Shown here: one piece after another, positions 25,610 to 35,322 of the stretch
How the letters are laid out: every line of letters begins with the position of its first letter
How positions within the stretch are numbered: the stretch's first letter is position 1
Source of the DNA: a cf. Phormidesmis sp. LEGE 11477
GTDB taxonomy: Bacteria > Cyanobacteriota > Cyanobacteriia > Phormidesmidales > Phormidesmidaceae
Length of the DNA: 64,000 nucleotides
Direction of reading: 5' to 3'
NCBI RefSeq assembly: GCF_015207105.1
Contig: NZ_JADEXO010000009.1
Location: 29,061 to 93,060, forward strand
Translations under genes and position numbers: made by a program
The notes under the pieces: model-generated
Database searches by the model: none
The model's input: the letters and a program-made list of their open reading frames with translations, nothing else
Told to the model about the DNA's origin: nothing

Positions 25610-26343
25610 TAGCCAAACTACAGCCTAAAAGACTCAGAAAGCTACTACCCAGTACAGGTACAGACGCTAGATCAAAAGGCAGTCTCATCATGCTTGGGCT
25701 GATCGTCAGCAACAGCCTCACGCTACTCATGATGTTCTGGCTCGCCGCTAGCGTGTCTCGTATTGCCAGCCGAGACGCACCGACGCTAGTACAACAGGTT
25801 GGCGGTCAGGCATTCATCGCCAAGCCAATTGACTACGACTATCGCGACCCTCAAGTTCTTCAGAACGTCGCTCGCGAATGGGCGCTCCTCAATTTTTCTT
25901 TTGGCGATCTCCCGCAAATAGACCACCAAACTGAACAGGTCTCTTACGAAGGTACGAATCTTCCTGAACAAACGGTTACCGCATCTTACCTATTCACCGA
26001 TGCCACTAGAGATGCTTATCTCAAAGGCTTCGCTGAGAACATATACACCACAGAAGCTCAACGAGGCGGACTCAGTTCGCTGTACATGCCCTATCGCATC
26101 TCCGCGCCTAGACAGCTTGAACCAGGTCGCTGGGAAATTGATGTTGTCGGATCTCGGCTCATAGCTACGCCTAGCAATCCATCTGGCGAGATGGTGCCCA
26201 CCAACGTTCAACTACAGTTAGTCGCTGCTGAGGTGCCGCTGCTGGCATTAGAAGAAGATCCCTCCGACGCAGCGAAGACCACCTACCGCCTGCTCGAATC
26301 AGGCATTCGCATCGACAAAATTACTGCCCTCAAACAAGACTAA
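25606..26343 (+). CDS. VirB8/TraE-like assembly protein
   Basis: A 245-residue protein with a basic cytoplasmic N-terminus, one membrane helix (about residues 26-48) and a periplasmic domain of about 190 residues. In the latter, FTDATRDAYLKGFAENIYT and the beta-rich WEIDVVGSRLIATPS suit a VirB8/TraE fold. It lies immediately before the VirB10 gene as in known operons. The call rests on topology and order. Confidence 0.6.
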   Translation: MIAKLQPKRLRKLLPSTGTDARSKGSLIMLGLIVSNSLTLLMMFWLAASVSRIASRDAPTLVQQVGGQAFIAKPIDYDYRDPQVLQNVAREWALLNFSFGDLPQIDHQTEQVSYEGTNLPEQTVTASYLFTDATRDAYLKGFAENIYTTEAQRGGLSSLYMPYRISAPRQLEPGRWEIDVVGSRLIATPSNPSGEMVPTNVQLQLVAAEVPLLALEEDPSDAAKTTYRLLESGIRIDKITALKQD

Positions 26344-26348
26344 ATCTC

Positions 26349-28055
26349 ATGGAAAACAACGGCGTTTACAGCAACGAAAACGGGACGGCGACCGCCGACA
26401 ATCTGGCGACATTTCCCGACAACGATGACACTCAGCTTCAGGACATCTCAACCTTGCTCGATGGCGCACCTGTCATTCAGCAGCCGACGCCAGACAAACC
26501 AGCCAGCCAAATTGCCTCTGCTGCGGACTTCGAGAAGGTAACAGACAAAAAGCCGTTCTCTCGCAGACTAGGGCCGAAGGCCACGACTGGCGCGGTAATC
26601 TCTGGACTATTGATGCTGCCGCTATCGTTCATATTCTTAGGTGGCGGCTCTAAGAAAGCGGAGACTGTTGCAGTCATTGAGGAGACACCAGAAGGTAACA
26701 GCTACGTTAGTCCTGAGGACTACGCGGCTATGCAGGCAGAGCTAGAGCAGCTGCGCAGCCAACAAGCCTTTACTGATCAGCAGGTTGATTCTGACGCCAT
26801 AGATGCTGCTGGTCGCCAACAACAGGAAAATGCGCAGGCTGAAGTAGCAACAAAATCAACAGATGCTGCGGCTAAACCAACCCCAGCACCGACATCACGA
26901 GCAACCACTGTCAGCAGCAGGCCAGCTCCCGCGCCTAGATCCGCACCGACGCCTTCTAGAGTTGTTGCGCCCTCATCTCGCTCTGCACCAGTTGCGGCCA
27001 GTCCACAACCCACTCGGGTCATACAGGCACCCGCGCGAGAAGCCGAACCGGTAGATCCCTTCGAGCGTAGAGCGCAGTTACAGGCATTAGGCACCTACGG
27101 CGCACCGCCACCAACCACGCAGGCTGCTCGAACTCCCAGCAGTAGAGCGTCTAATCCATTCGAGATGGAAAATCCTTACATCCAAGCGATCGCCGTAGAG
27201 TTACCGCAGGCACAGCCTGCGTTCTCGCCCGCGCAGACATCACCCGTTGAAAGACCACTGACTGAAGAGGAACTGCAATACCAGCAGGATGCCAATGCGG
27301 TGCTAGCAGTTGAAGCTCCTGAAGTAGACCCTGACCTTGAGAGCACACCTCCCGTCGCTAGCGGAAACAAGGCACCGAGAGGAGATTCAGCAGTGCTAGA
27401 CCCTAGAAGATTCAAGACATCTGATGGGAGTCAAGAAAGCGTACAACCTAGAAGTTACTCTGCGCCCGCCTCACCGATAGCCATCATGCCAGGAACCAGC
27501 GCTCAGGCAGAGCTACCCTTCGGATTTATCTGGCAAGAGGGCACGTCACTGCCAGAGGTGCTGCTCATGACAACTGAGGACATTATGGCTGGAAATCAAT
27601 CTGTAATAGCAGCGGGCACCCAGTTCTTAGGTCAAGCTCAAATAGATCCCGGTTCTGGCGCTGTTAGCATCCAAGTTGTTGGCATCTTTGGAGAAACTCA
27701 GAGTATACAGATTCCCCGCACTAGCGTAGCGGTTCAAGCCGCAGACGGGAGTGTTCTAATGGCAAAAGCCAGCGGAGGTGCTTCGCGGTCTTCTAGCCCC
27801 AACGTAGGCGGATTTCTAATGGAATCATTTGGGAACAGCCTTGGCAACGTCCTCAGTAACGGAGATAACGTCTTGATGGACGTTGGCGGGGGCTTAGCCG
27901 AAACCATCATCGACGCTCAGGTGGAGCGCTCTGAGGCGATCGCAGCAGCTAGAAACTCACGGACTGCCGCGCAACCTACGGTCTGGACGCTAGAAGCCAG
28001 ACCCATTCAACTCACGTTCAACAACTACATTCCACTCAATAGCGCGTCACGGTAG
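26349..28055 (+). CDS. virB10: VirB10/TrbI-like channel protein
   Basis: A 568-residue protein: cytoplasmic N-terminus, one membrane helix (about 80-97), a long Pro/Ala/Ser-rich spacer (150-330) crossing the periplasm, and a C-terminal beta domain. That domain (LPFGFIWQEGTSLPEVLLMT, VIAAGTQFLGQAQIDPGSG, IQIPRTSVAVQAADGS) matches the VirB10/TrbI family. It links inner membrane energy to the outer channel. It sits between VirB8- and VirB9-like genes. Confidence 0.78.
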   Translation: MENNGVYSNENGTATADNLATFPDNDDTQLQDISTLLDGAPVIQQPTPDKPASQIASAADFEKVTDKKPFSRRLGPKATTGAVISGLLMLPLSFIFLGGGSKKAETVAVIEETPEGNSYVSPEDYAAMQAELEQLRSQQAFTDQQVDSDAIDAAGRQQQENAQAEVATKSTDAAAKPTPAPTSRATTVSSRPAPAPRSAPTPSRVVAPSSRSAPVAASPQPTRVIQAPAREAEPVDPFERRAQLQALGTYGAPPPTTQAARTPSSRASNPFEMENPYIQAIAVELPQAQPAFSPAQTSPVERPLTEEELQYQQDANAVLAVEAPEVDPDLESTPPVASGNKAPRGDSAVLDPRRFKTSDGSQESVQPRSYSAPASPIAIMPGTSAQAELPFGFIWQEGTSLPEVLLMTTEDIMAGNQSVIAAGTQFLGQAQIDPGSGAVSIQVVGIFGETQSIQIPRTSVAVQAADGSVLMAKASGGASRSSSPNVGGFLMESFGNSLGNVLSNGDNVLMDVGGGLAETIIDAQVERSEAIAAARNSRTAAQPTVWTLEARPIQLTFNNYIPLNSASR

Positions 28056-28070
28056 CGCAGGAGATTCATC

Positions 28071-28709
28071 ATGAGACTAAAACAATTAGAACGAGCTGCG
28101 TTTGCGGCTGCTTTTGTTCTGCTACTACCAACAGCCGCAAACGCAGCCTGCACTCGCGGCCCTAACGTTGTTATTAATCGCGGACATGGCGCTTCGATCT
28201 CGTTTGATGAGCCTGTCTATCAGGCAAAGGTCTTCGATATCTCTAAGCTGATGTTGGAAGAGATTCCGGCGCAGGGAACGCAGACTTTAATTCTGACTGA
28301 GGTTGAAGCATCACAGTTTCCAGGAATGCCGCAGACACCTACAACTTCACTGCTCGCGAACACAGCGGACGGCTGCTACGTCTTCAACGTGTCATTTGGC
28401 AATCAACCCGTTCACAACACCATCAGCGCTATACCTGAAGCCAACCCTGAACTTGCTCAGATTGCTTTGTTACCGGATGGAGATGATATCGACATTGCTG
28501 CACTGCGCACTGAATATGACGCAGCTATAGAGCAGCATGGCACTGGCAACAGCTTTCTCCAGCGAGTAGAGCAGTTCCTTGCGCTCGTAGACGGCGGCAC
28601 AGGTCAACGGCTCGCCGCTCAGCAAGCAGGTGTTGACTGGTCGCACCTGACCAAGCTATCGGGCCAGCCCGACTTCAGCAATCTACTAAACAACAGTTTC
28701 GACATTTAG
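28071..28709 (+). CDS. Exported protein, VirB9/TraK-like candidate
   Basis: A 212-residue protein with a clear signal peptide ending near AANA. The mature N-terminal part (VVINRGHGASISFDEPVYQAKVFD, TQTLILTEVEA, CYVFNVSFG) has the beta-strand rhythm of VirB9/TraK proteins that form the outer layer with VirB10. The C-terminal part is helical and different. It starts 15 bases after the VirB10 gene with the ribosome site GGAG. Assignment is inferred mainly from order. Confidence 0.45.
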   Translation: MRLKQLERAAFAAAFVLLLPTAANAACTRGPNVVINRGHGASISFDEPVYQAKVFDISKLMLEEIPAQGTQTLILTEVEASQFPGMPQTPTTSLLANTADGCYVFNVSFGNQPVHNTISAIPEANPELAQIALLPDGDDIDIAALRTEYDAAIEQHGTGNSFLQRVEQFLALVDGGTGQRLAAQQAGVDWSHLTKLSGQPDFSNLLNNSFDI

Positions 28710-28732
28710 ATGGCAAGCGATCGCCTTTTTGT

Positions 28733-31069
28733 TTGATGAAACGCATACTCTGCCTCCTTCTATCCTTCATAGCCTGCCTCTGTCTGTGGACTTCACCGGC
28801 ACTGGCTCAAGAAGTCTTGCCTGAAGTCACGGATAGCTTAGAAGCTGAAGTCCTCCGGCTCTCTTTTGACGACTTGCCCGCTTTCGAGAGCGGAGGCTTC
28901 ATGCTGGGCTATCGAGACACTATCTTTCAGATAGAAGGACAGGAAGGCGTTGACAGCTACGACCAGCAGATCGAAGGCTACCAGCCCCCCTACGATCCAG
29001 CTAGGGAATGGATAGCCGGTCAGTTCCCTAGCGAAGTCATCAAGATGGGCGATCTGATGTATTCCGGTGCAGGCATTGAGCAGCTAACAATGGATGACAT
29101 TGGGCAGCTCACCGGCATCGACATTGAGAACTTTCAGCTTGCTGACGTGCCCTTCTTACAGGACTTCACGCTGAGCGACCTAGTTGGCGATGTCCCTTTC
29201 CTTGGTGACTATGCACTGGCTGACATCCCTAACTTAGCTGACAAAATCGGCGGCACGAGTTCAGAGGACATGCTCTCTCAATACCTCGCTGACAATCCTG
29301 ACATTGCTCAGATGACCGTTGGTGATAGCGAACTTGGCTCGCTGCAAGTCTCGGACGTGCCGAACCTCGGTGCGACCAAGATGGGAGAAATGCCAGAGAT
29401 CGGTGGCGATGTTGTTGCAAACGTACCGGGCCTTTCCGCTGCGCAGTTCGGCAGTTTTCCTGGCCTAGAAATGGTTGGCGGGCTGATCCCAATTGCCAAG
29501 CAAGACATCTCGTTTGGTGCGAAGGAGTACTCGGGTGGCAAAGCTACGCCCAAGCCTGTCAGCGGCGGCACGAACGGGAAAGAGGGCTGGGAGCCGATTG
29601 GATGCGTTGGGGGTTGCGCTCACATCGAGCTATACGACTCCGATATCTCTCCTATCAAAGGCGCTTGGGCTGGGTCTAATTGGATGACGAACAAGCATCG
29701 GGTAAAGGACGGTTTTGGAATTTTGGGAGCAGTATTTAACGAAGCAGGTGCTTACCGTGTTCCGTTCGGGCCGACCTTCGCGCTACAGGTTAGAAACACT
29801 GATGAAGCAACTGGTTCCGCTGATTGGGGAATCGCTTTCAGAGTATGTAAACGTGGTTTCATTGATTTGGGCTGTACGGCCTATTTTATGGAGGTTCCGC
29901 TTCCCATAACAACGCATGAAGGTGCAACTATTCTGACAGGGGTAAAAGACGGTCTGGGTGGCTCAACTCAACCGATTAAAGCCCCGGATGGCTGGGAAGA
30001 TCTTAGGCCAGAGACGCCTCAAGAAGTCCAGGCTTTAATCGGTGCCAACACGCCTAGAGGCAGCAGAGGTAGCTTTGGGCTATGTGGGGAAGGCCCAGGC
30101 GGTGTTAATTTTCAGTCACTGGCAGCTGCTTTTTCTAGCATCGAGGGCAATTACAATTCTGTTGGTGCATACACAGCAGGGGGACGTGGCCTGGGCAGAT
30201 ATCAGTACATGACCTACCGAGAGGATGTCAAAGCCTCGATTATGCAAAAACCAGGTGGTGAAGCGTTCCTAAGAAAAGCCGCTGCGGGCGCAACCGTTTC
30301 TCAGGCAGAGGTAGACGAGTATTTTCCAGCAGCCGATCAAGATGCCATCTTCAAGGCCGATCAGACTCGCAATATTGAGCAGGCGATGAGCGAAGGGTTT
30401 ACAGGAAGCCGAATAATCGAACGCTTAGGTCAGATCCATTTCGGTGGGCCTGATGCACCCATTGACGGCGGCTGGTCTGACACGCATGGGAGGCTGACTC
30501 TGAAGACCTACGGGGAAGAGCTGACGGAGACTTATCAAGCCGTTGAGAGTTCAACAGAATCTAGTACAAAGTGTTCTGCCCCTACGCCGGTAGAACCACT
30601 TCAAACGCATGTTACGGGCACCTTGAGTGCCCAAGAGTATGGAGCAGCTCGCCCTGGCGGACGCTCCCATGCTGGGCAAGACTTTGACTTAGGCCCCAAC
30701 GATACCTTTCAGTCATACGTAGGCGGTCAGGTCGTTAGGGTTGGCTACGATGAGGGCGGTTACTACAACTATGTGGATATCTATAATCCAGAGCTAGATA
30801 TTGTTGAACGAGTTGCTGAACTGGATAACGTACTGGTACAGGAGGGGGCCACCATTCAGGCAGGTCAGGTCATTGGGCAAGGCACACAAACAACTGGCGT
30901 TGTTCACTTGGAATACCGCCCTCCTGTAAACGAGCAAAACCAGGGAGGTTTTGGATATCAAGGAACCTACGATCCAGTTGAATATTTAGAGAATCTTGGT
31001 GTCTTAGAAAGACAGGGCATTCAGATGATACCTGTAGAACATACAAAAGGAGATGGTCATGATCATTAA
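28733..31069 (+). CDS. Large exported wall hydrolase: transglycosylase-like plus M23-like domains
   Basis: A 778-residue secreted protein. After the signal peptide comes a repetitive Asp/Gly-rich region (about 75-250) with recurring short units such as VGDVPFLGDYALADIPNL and MGEMPEIGGDVVANVPGL. A Cys-containing domain follows, then a transglycosylase-like segment around 460-500 (FSSIEGNYNSVGAY...GLGRYQYM). A C-terminal M23-like domain has the zinc residues HAGQDFD (H646) and VVHLEYR (H725). It would cut the wall to let the T4SS through. The repeated region may be a scaffold or adhesin part. Confidence 0.7.
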   Translation: MMKRILCLLLSFIACLCLWTSPALAQEVLPEVTDSLEAEVLRLSFDDLPAFESGGFMLGYRDTIFQIEGQEGVDSYDQQIEGYQPPYDPAREWIAGQFPSEVIKMGDLMYSGAGIEQLTMDDIGQLTGIDIENFQLADVPFLQDFTLSDLVGDVPFLGDYALADIPNLADKIGGTSSEDMLSQYLADNPDIAQMTVGDSELGSLQVSDVPNLGATKMGEMPEIGGDVVANVPGLSAAQFGSFPGLEMVGGLIPIAKQDISFGAKEYSGGKATPKPVSGGTNGKEGWEPIGCVGGCAHIELYDSDISPIKGAWAGSNWMTNKHRVKDGFGILGAVFNEAGAYRVPFGPTFALQVRNTDEATGSADWGIAFRVCKRGFIDLGCTAYFMEVPLPITTHEGATILTGVKDGLGGSTQPIKAPDGWEDLRPETPQEVQALIGANTPRGSRGSFGLCGEGPGGVNFQSLAAAFSSIEGNYNSVGAYTAGGRGLGRYQYMTYREDVKASIMQKPGGEAFLRKAAAGATVSQAEVDEYFPAADQDAIFKADQTRNIEQAMSEGFTGSRIIERLGQIHFGGPDAPIDGGWSDTHGRLTLKTYGEELTETYQAVESSTESSTKCSAPTPVEPLQTHVTGTLSAQEYGAARPGGRSHAGQDFDLGPNDTFQSYVGGQVVRVGYDEGGYYNYVDIYNPELDIVERVAELDNVLVQEGATIQAGQVIGQGTQTTGVVHLEYRPPVNEQNQGGFGYQGTYDPVEYLENLGVLERQGIQMIPVEHTKGDGHDH

Positions 31070-31493
31070 AAAGATGAGTCTAGTTGTTTCATGGTTTTTA
31101 TTAGGCTTAGGACTTTCTGTTCTGATAGGAACGGCTTCCTACGCTCAGGACACAGGACTTGGCTATTCGGAAGCTCCCTTTGCACTAATAGAAAATGCAA
31201 CCGAGGCAATAGGAGATACGCCTCTAGCAGCTATTCAGGCGGCATCAGCCGATAAAGAAGAGATTACTGAAGAGACTTCAGTAGAGCAAGGCGATTATGC
31301 TTTCTCTACTGTGACATTCAACTATATCGGCGTTAGCGCCATTACAAAGCAAGTTAATGACGACTGGCAATTTATATGTAGAGCCGGTGGCTTAATGCAA
31401 CCGGAAGAACTTACAGAAAGATGCGGTGTTCCGGCTGCTACTGCTGAGGCACTCTACACAAATTTCCTTGAGGCACTGTCCAGCAATGAATAA
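31053..31493 (+). CDS. Exported hypothetical protein of the T4SS operon
   Basis: A 146-residue protein overlapping the upstream gene by 17 bases. A signal peptide (LVVSWFLLGLGLSVLIGTASYAQ) precedes a small soluble domain with two Cys (FICRAGGLM, TERCGVPA) likely paired in the periplasm. No family recognised. Its last 8 bases overlap the next gene's start, so three genes here are translationally linked. Confidence 0.5.
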   Translation: MVMIIKKMSLVVSWFLLGLGLSVLIGTASYAQDTGLGYSEAPFALIENATEAIGDTPLAAIQAASADKEEITEETSVEQGDYAFSTVTFNYIGVSAITKQVNDDWQFICRAGGLMQPEELTERCGVPAATAEALYTNFLEALSSNE

Positions 31494-31986
31494 AAGTAGG
31501 TTACTGATTTCTCTAGTCGTCGCGATTGCCGGATTGGGTTTGACCATAGGCTTTGTTTCTTATCGTGCAGTTGCTGTGACCGCTAACAATCAGTTATGGC
31601 AACCGCTTTCTGAGATAGTGACCCCAGAGAAACTTTCTGAAATCGTGGCTGAGAATACAGCGCCAAGTGCCGATCAAGATGCGATCGCCCAATCAGCACT
31701 CGGCTACGAACAAAACGACCTACTCCTGGTAGATTTCAACACGCCTACTCTATGTGGCGCTGGTGGTTGCGCATTAGCGGGCTACCAAACATCTACAGAA
31801 GAAAGGGTTCTAACTGTTTACGTAGAACGAATCAGTGCTGATGCACCGATTGTAGAAGTGATCGACCAGCCGGGGCTTGAACTACCTTGTTTACTGGTTC
31901 CACCAGCACCCGATGACAACAGCATCTTCCAAGAAACAGGCAAAGACACACTATGCTACCGGGACGGGTCGTGGGCAATTCAATAA
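31486..31986 (+). CDS. Membrane-anchored hypothetical protein of the T4SS operon
   Basis: The start was set at ATG 31486, overlapping the previous stop (ATGAATAA), giving 166 residues. One N-terminal membrane helix (LLISLVVAIAGLGLTIGFV) is followed by an extracytoplasmic domain with four Cys (LCGAGGCAL, LPCLLVPP, LCYRDGS). The coupling protein gene begins 34 bases before its end. Function unknown. Confidence 0.5.
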   Translation: MNKSRLLISLVVAIAGLGLTIGFVSYRAVAVTANNQLWQPLSEIVTPEKLSEIVAENTAPSADQDAIAQSALGYEQNDLLLVDFNTPTLCGAGGCALAGYQTSTEERVLTVYVERISADAPIVEVIDQPGLELPCLLVPPAPDDNSIFQETGKDTLCYRDGSWAIQ

Positions 31987-33800
31987 GCCAATACGCTATA
32001 GGCGTGCAATCCCCTTCAGAGTTCGTTGAGACTGCCATTAACGAGCATCCGATAGCTTCTGGGGCCACTTTGATGCTGATGATGGCTGCGGTTGGTGCGT
32101 TAGGCTTCGTCCGCATCAGCATGGCTCCCCAGAAGCAAAAGCTCGGCACGGGCCGCTTCGCTACTAGAGCGGAGAAAAAGAGAGCTAAACAACTTGCTAG
32201 CAAGCAAAATGAGGCAGGCGGACTAGAAATGTCCATCCAGCTAGGCGATGTCGCGATTCCCTTTGCCAATGAGTCTGTATTGTTTGTCGGCGCACCTGGC
32301 TCAGGTAAATCTGCAACCATTGGAGATCCTGGCCTGATGGAAGTTATTAAACGCGGTCAGCCTGCGATTATCTTCGATGCCAAAGGTAGTAGACAAGACT
32401 CTATCACTCGTCGGTTTGCACCCATTGCTGCGCGAGAAGGCTATGGTGTTGGCGTTATCGCTCCTGGCAAGAATTACTCCGACTGTCTTAACCCGCACGA
32501 CTTTATCCGTTCGCCAACAGATGCTTCCAGGTCGCTACAGCTCGCTAATATTCTTGAAAAGAATACGGCTGGCTTTAATCCTAATAAGTCAGGCAAGGGG
32601 GACTTCTTTCAACGAACCGGCATCGGCATCGTACAGGCTAGCATCATGCTCAGTAAGCTACTGGCACAGTCAGATCTGATGACCGTCAGCGAGATCATAA
32701 ACCAGCCTAATTTAATTGGCCGTCTCAAAGTACTAATGGGAAACGATACCGCGCCGACCTGGACAGTCAAACAATTTGGGCAATTGATGGCTTCCGAGGA
32801 AAGCGAGAAACAGCTCGTCGGCATGATCGTGACGGCACAGAGTATCTTTGATCGCTTTATCACTGCCGATCTCGTACCGTCCTTCTGCGGGCCTTCTACC
32901 ATACCGCTGAAAATGGATGGCAAGCAAATCCTGTTCTTGCAGGTAGATGAAGAAACTCAAGATGCGGTTCTACCCCTCATTGCCGCCCAGATAGAGCTGC
33001 TGATCGCTCACAATTTCTCCGAGCCGCGCAAGAATATTCTGGCACTATTTCTAGACGAGCTGCCGCTGCTATATCTGCCAAAGATTGCACAGTATGTAAA
33101 CCTATTACGCTCGGCGGGTCTAGTTGCGTTTCTTGGCGTACAGTCACTCTCTCAGTTGAGAGAAACTTATGGCAAAGAGATGGCTAGCTCTATCATGAGC
33201 GGTTGCAGAAATACTCTGTACTTCAACCCTAACAATGTCGATACGGCCAAGGAAGTTTCAGCCCGGATTGGTGAGTGCGATCGCCTGCACCATACCTGGA
33301 GCCGCAGCGGTGCGCTCTTGATGAAGCCAACGCGCACCCAGCATCGGCAGAAAGTACCGCTAGTGACGCCCGATGAGATTAACCGCTTCGGTAAAGGTAA
33401 GTTCGTGATGTTCGCCCCTGGCTATCAGAACCAAGACGGAACACAGGCGGCAATCCCAGTACTGGCCCGACCAAAGCTGAATCAAGTCCAGATAGACGAA
33501 CAGACCACAGCAGGTCACATCTGGGATAAGAAGAGCAAGCTGCGCCTAGTAGCACTGAGAGAGAACGATCCTACCTACATCAGCGACCCAGACCAGGCCC
33601 TAGCTGAGCGTAGAACGGCAGTAGATAATCTCTTACCGAAAGCGCCTGATGAGGGCAAAGATGAGCCTCAAGAAGAGACCGAAACGACAGCAGAGGAACG
33701 GGCGACGGAGGCACCAGCACCAGTTGATACCCATGCATCTGTAGAGCAACCAGATACGACGCAAGACGCGATCGCCATGATAGCCGCATTAAAAAAGTAG
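31953..33800 (+). CDS. virD4: VirD4/TraG-family type IV coupling protein
   Basis: A 615-residue ATPase that brings the relaxase-DNA complex to the secretion channel. One N-terminal membrane helix (about 36-54) rather than the usual two is visible, then GTGRFATRAEKKRA, Walker A GAPGSGKS (113-120), Walker B LALFLDELPLL and the downstream SCRNTLYF / FGKGKFVMFAPGY region of TraG/TraD proteins. An acidic C-terminal tail follows. Its presence with the relaxase and VirB genes shows the plasmid is potentially self-transmissible. Confidence 0.85.
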   Translation: MLPGRVVGNSISQYAIGVQSPSEFVETAINEHPIASGATLMLMMAAVGALGFVRISMAPQKQKLGTGRFATRAEKKRAKQLASKQNEAGGLEMSIQLGDVAIPFANESVLFVGAPGSGKSATIGDPGLMEVIKRGQPAIIFDAKGSRQDSITRRFAPIAAREGYGVGVIAPGKNYSDCLNPHDFIRSPTDASRSLQLANILEKNTAGFNPNKSGKGDFFQRTGIGIVQASIMLSKLLAQSDLMTVSEIINQPNLIGRLKVLMGNDTAPTWTVKQFGQLMASEESEKQLVGMIVTAQSIFDRFITADLVPSFCGPSTIPLKMDGKQILFLQVDEETQDAVLPLIAAQIELLIAHNFSEPRKNILALFLDELPLLYLPKIAQYVNLLRSAGLVAFLGVQSLSQLRETYGKEMASSIMSGCRNTLYFNPNNVDTAKEVSARIGECDRLHHTWSRSGALLMKPTRTQHRQKVPLVTPDEINRFGKGKFVMFAPGYQNQDGTQAAIPVLARPKLNQVQIDEQTTAGHIWDKKSKLRLVALRENDPTYISDPDQALAERRTAVDNLLPKAPDEGKDEPQEETETTAEERATEAPAPVDTHASVEQPDTTQDAIAMIAALKK

Positions 33801-33811
33801 GAGAGTGACCT

Positions 33812-35206
33812 GTGAGCGACCATAAATCTGTTCAAGAAACTGAATCTACCGCTGCGGGCAAAGTTTCTGAGGCACTCGAAGCCACGCGCCGCTTACTCAT
33901 GCAACAGCGTGGAGAAGACACTCCAAAAAACGGCTCTGAAGCCAAGCTGCGTGAGAGTTTTCAGAAAGCCTATCAAGAGAATGGCGTAGATGAGCCAACG
34001 GCAGCAGCGGCGGCTAGAGATGCGGCGCTTGGCTTAGGCTCGAAAGACAGTCCTGCAATGGCTAAAGCTGAAGATATGGCGGTCGCTGGAGCACAAGCAC
34101 AGGCTAAGGAATATCGCCAGGTCACCGAGAAAGCCGCAGACCCCGAAGCACCTGAAGCGGAAAGACAACAGGCAACCGCTCGCAGAAGAGAGATAGAGCA
34201 GAATCTAGGCATCCGCAATCAGCCGATTGAAGTTAAAGCGCAAACTATCAATAGCCTAGACCCTCAGCAAACAGCTCAGAACCAGCAGGCTGAAACGAAT
34301 CCCCTTTCTGTCAAACGAAAAGCACTCTCACCTGAGCAAGCAGAACTCAAAACAGATTATCAGGAAAAGTTGGAAAAAGGCGGTGTTTTACCGCAGACTG
34401 CCGAACCCGCTAGCTACGACATGGCAACTGGTAGAGGGGCTAAAGACAGTCGATATGTCGCAGCCGCGCAGCAGGAGCTACAGCGCCACCAGATACTAAA
34501 GAATATGTATCAGGGGATTTACGAAAAGCACGGTGTCTCGCCCGAAGTAGCGGCAACTGCTGCTGACCAACTAGCGAGAGGCAGCGGCGCAAACCGTTCG
34601 CCTGAGGTAAGGAAAGCTCACGAACAGGCACTAAACAATATCAATTATGCGCAACAGGTTTCCGCTAGGCAATCTAGCCAACCTACCCGGTCATCGAAGA
34701 ACGTCTCAAAGGAAACTACCGCTGCCCAACCAGCATTAGGCAGACAAACAAGCCAAAAAACAGCGATTAAAGACAGACAACAGATATCTCAGCAGCAGAC
34801 ATCCGCCGATAAGATATGGGCTAAGTTCAGTCCCGGTGAGAACGGTGTATTTCAGGCAATGGCAAAGGGCAATGCAGCCATGCAGAGGCTGAGCGATCAG
34901 TCAGTGGCCAAAGATGCGCTCTTAGCAGGCCATGAGCCTCTCAACATTCAAAAGGCGATCGCACAAAACAGCGCCCATGCAAAAACGTTGGAACATCCCC
35001 GAGACTATGCTAGAACCACTGTAAAGAAGGCAGAAGCATCGCCAGAAGTCAAAGAGAAACAGGCACAAGATGAGAAGCGGGCTGCAACGCTAAAGGCAAG
35101 GCCCAGCCGGAAAGAGGCACAGAAAAGCCAGGTCAATTCGCCTATTCAAACCAGAAATAAGCCTCGGCAAAAGGCGAAGGGTAAGGATCGAGGAATGAGC
35201 TATTAA
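33812..35206 (+). CDS. Putative T4SS-transported protein with three internal repeats
   Basis: A 464-residue hydrophilic protein, last of the T4SS operon, 11 bases after the coupling protein gene (GTG start, good GGAGAG site). Three copies of a roughly 45-residue unit (about 46-90, 178-224, 230-275; YEKHGVSPEVAATAADQLARG in the third) are separated by Gln-rich linkers. Residues 331-415 share a domain with residues 1285-1365 of the 1395-residue protein at 42739-46926 (FSPGENGVFQAMAKGN versus YSRQNSGVMAAIASRN, NIQKAIAQNS versus TIQRAIAQHS). The basic tail KAKGKDRGMSY resembles the tails of the relaxase and that large protein. A secreted effector or transfer factor is inferred. Confidence 0.6.
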   Translation: MSDHKSVQETESTAAGKVSEALEATRRLLMQQRGEDTPKNGSEAKLRESFQKAYQENGVDEPTAAAAARDAALGLGSKDSPAMAKAEDMAVAGAQAQAKEYRQVTEKAADPEAPEAERQQATARRREIEQNLGIRNQPIEVKAQTINSLDPQQTAQNQQAETNPLSVKRKALSPEQAELKTDYQEKLEKGGVLPQTAEPASYDMATGRGAKDSRYVAAAQQELQRHQILKNMYQGIYEKHGVSPEVAATAADQLARGSGANRSPEVRKAHEQALNNINYAQQVSARQSSQPTRSSKNVSKETTAAQPALGRQTSQKTAIKDRQQISQQQTSADKIWAKFSPGENGVFQAMAKGNAAMQRLSDQSVAKDALLAGHEPLNIQKAIAQNSAHAKTLEHPRDYARTTVKKAEASPEVKEKQAQDEKRAATLKARPSRKEAQKSQVNSPIQTRNKPRQKAKGKDRGMSY

Positions 35207-35322
35207 TCTTTATCTTCAGCATCTTTTTCCAAGCAATACCCCAAACTCGAAGTAGCACTGGCGATCGACCCTTCCCATAGGTTGAGGGCAGTGCGACAAT
35301 GGATGCAGGAAAAGAGACCGCA

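Noticed and set aside
34440..34631. Minus-strand ORF inside the 464-residue protein gene
   Set aside because: Shadow of a gene with clear internal repeats on the plus strand.
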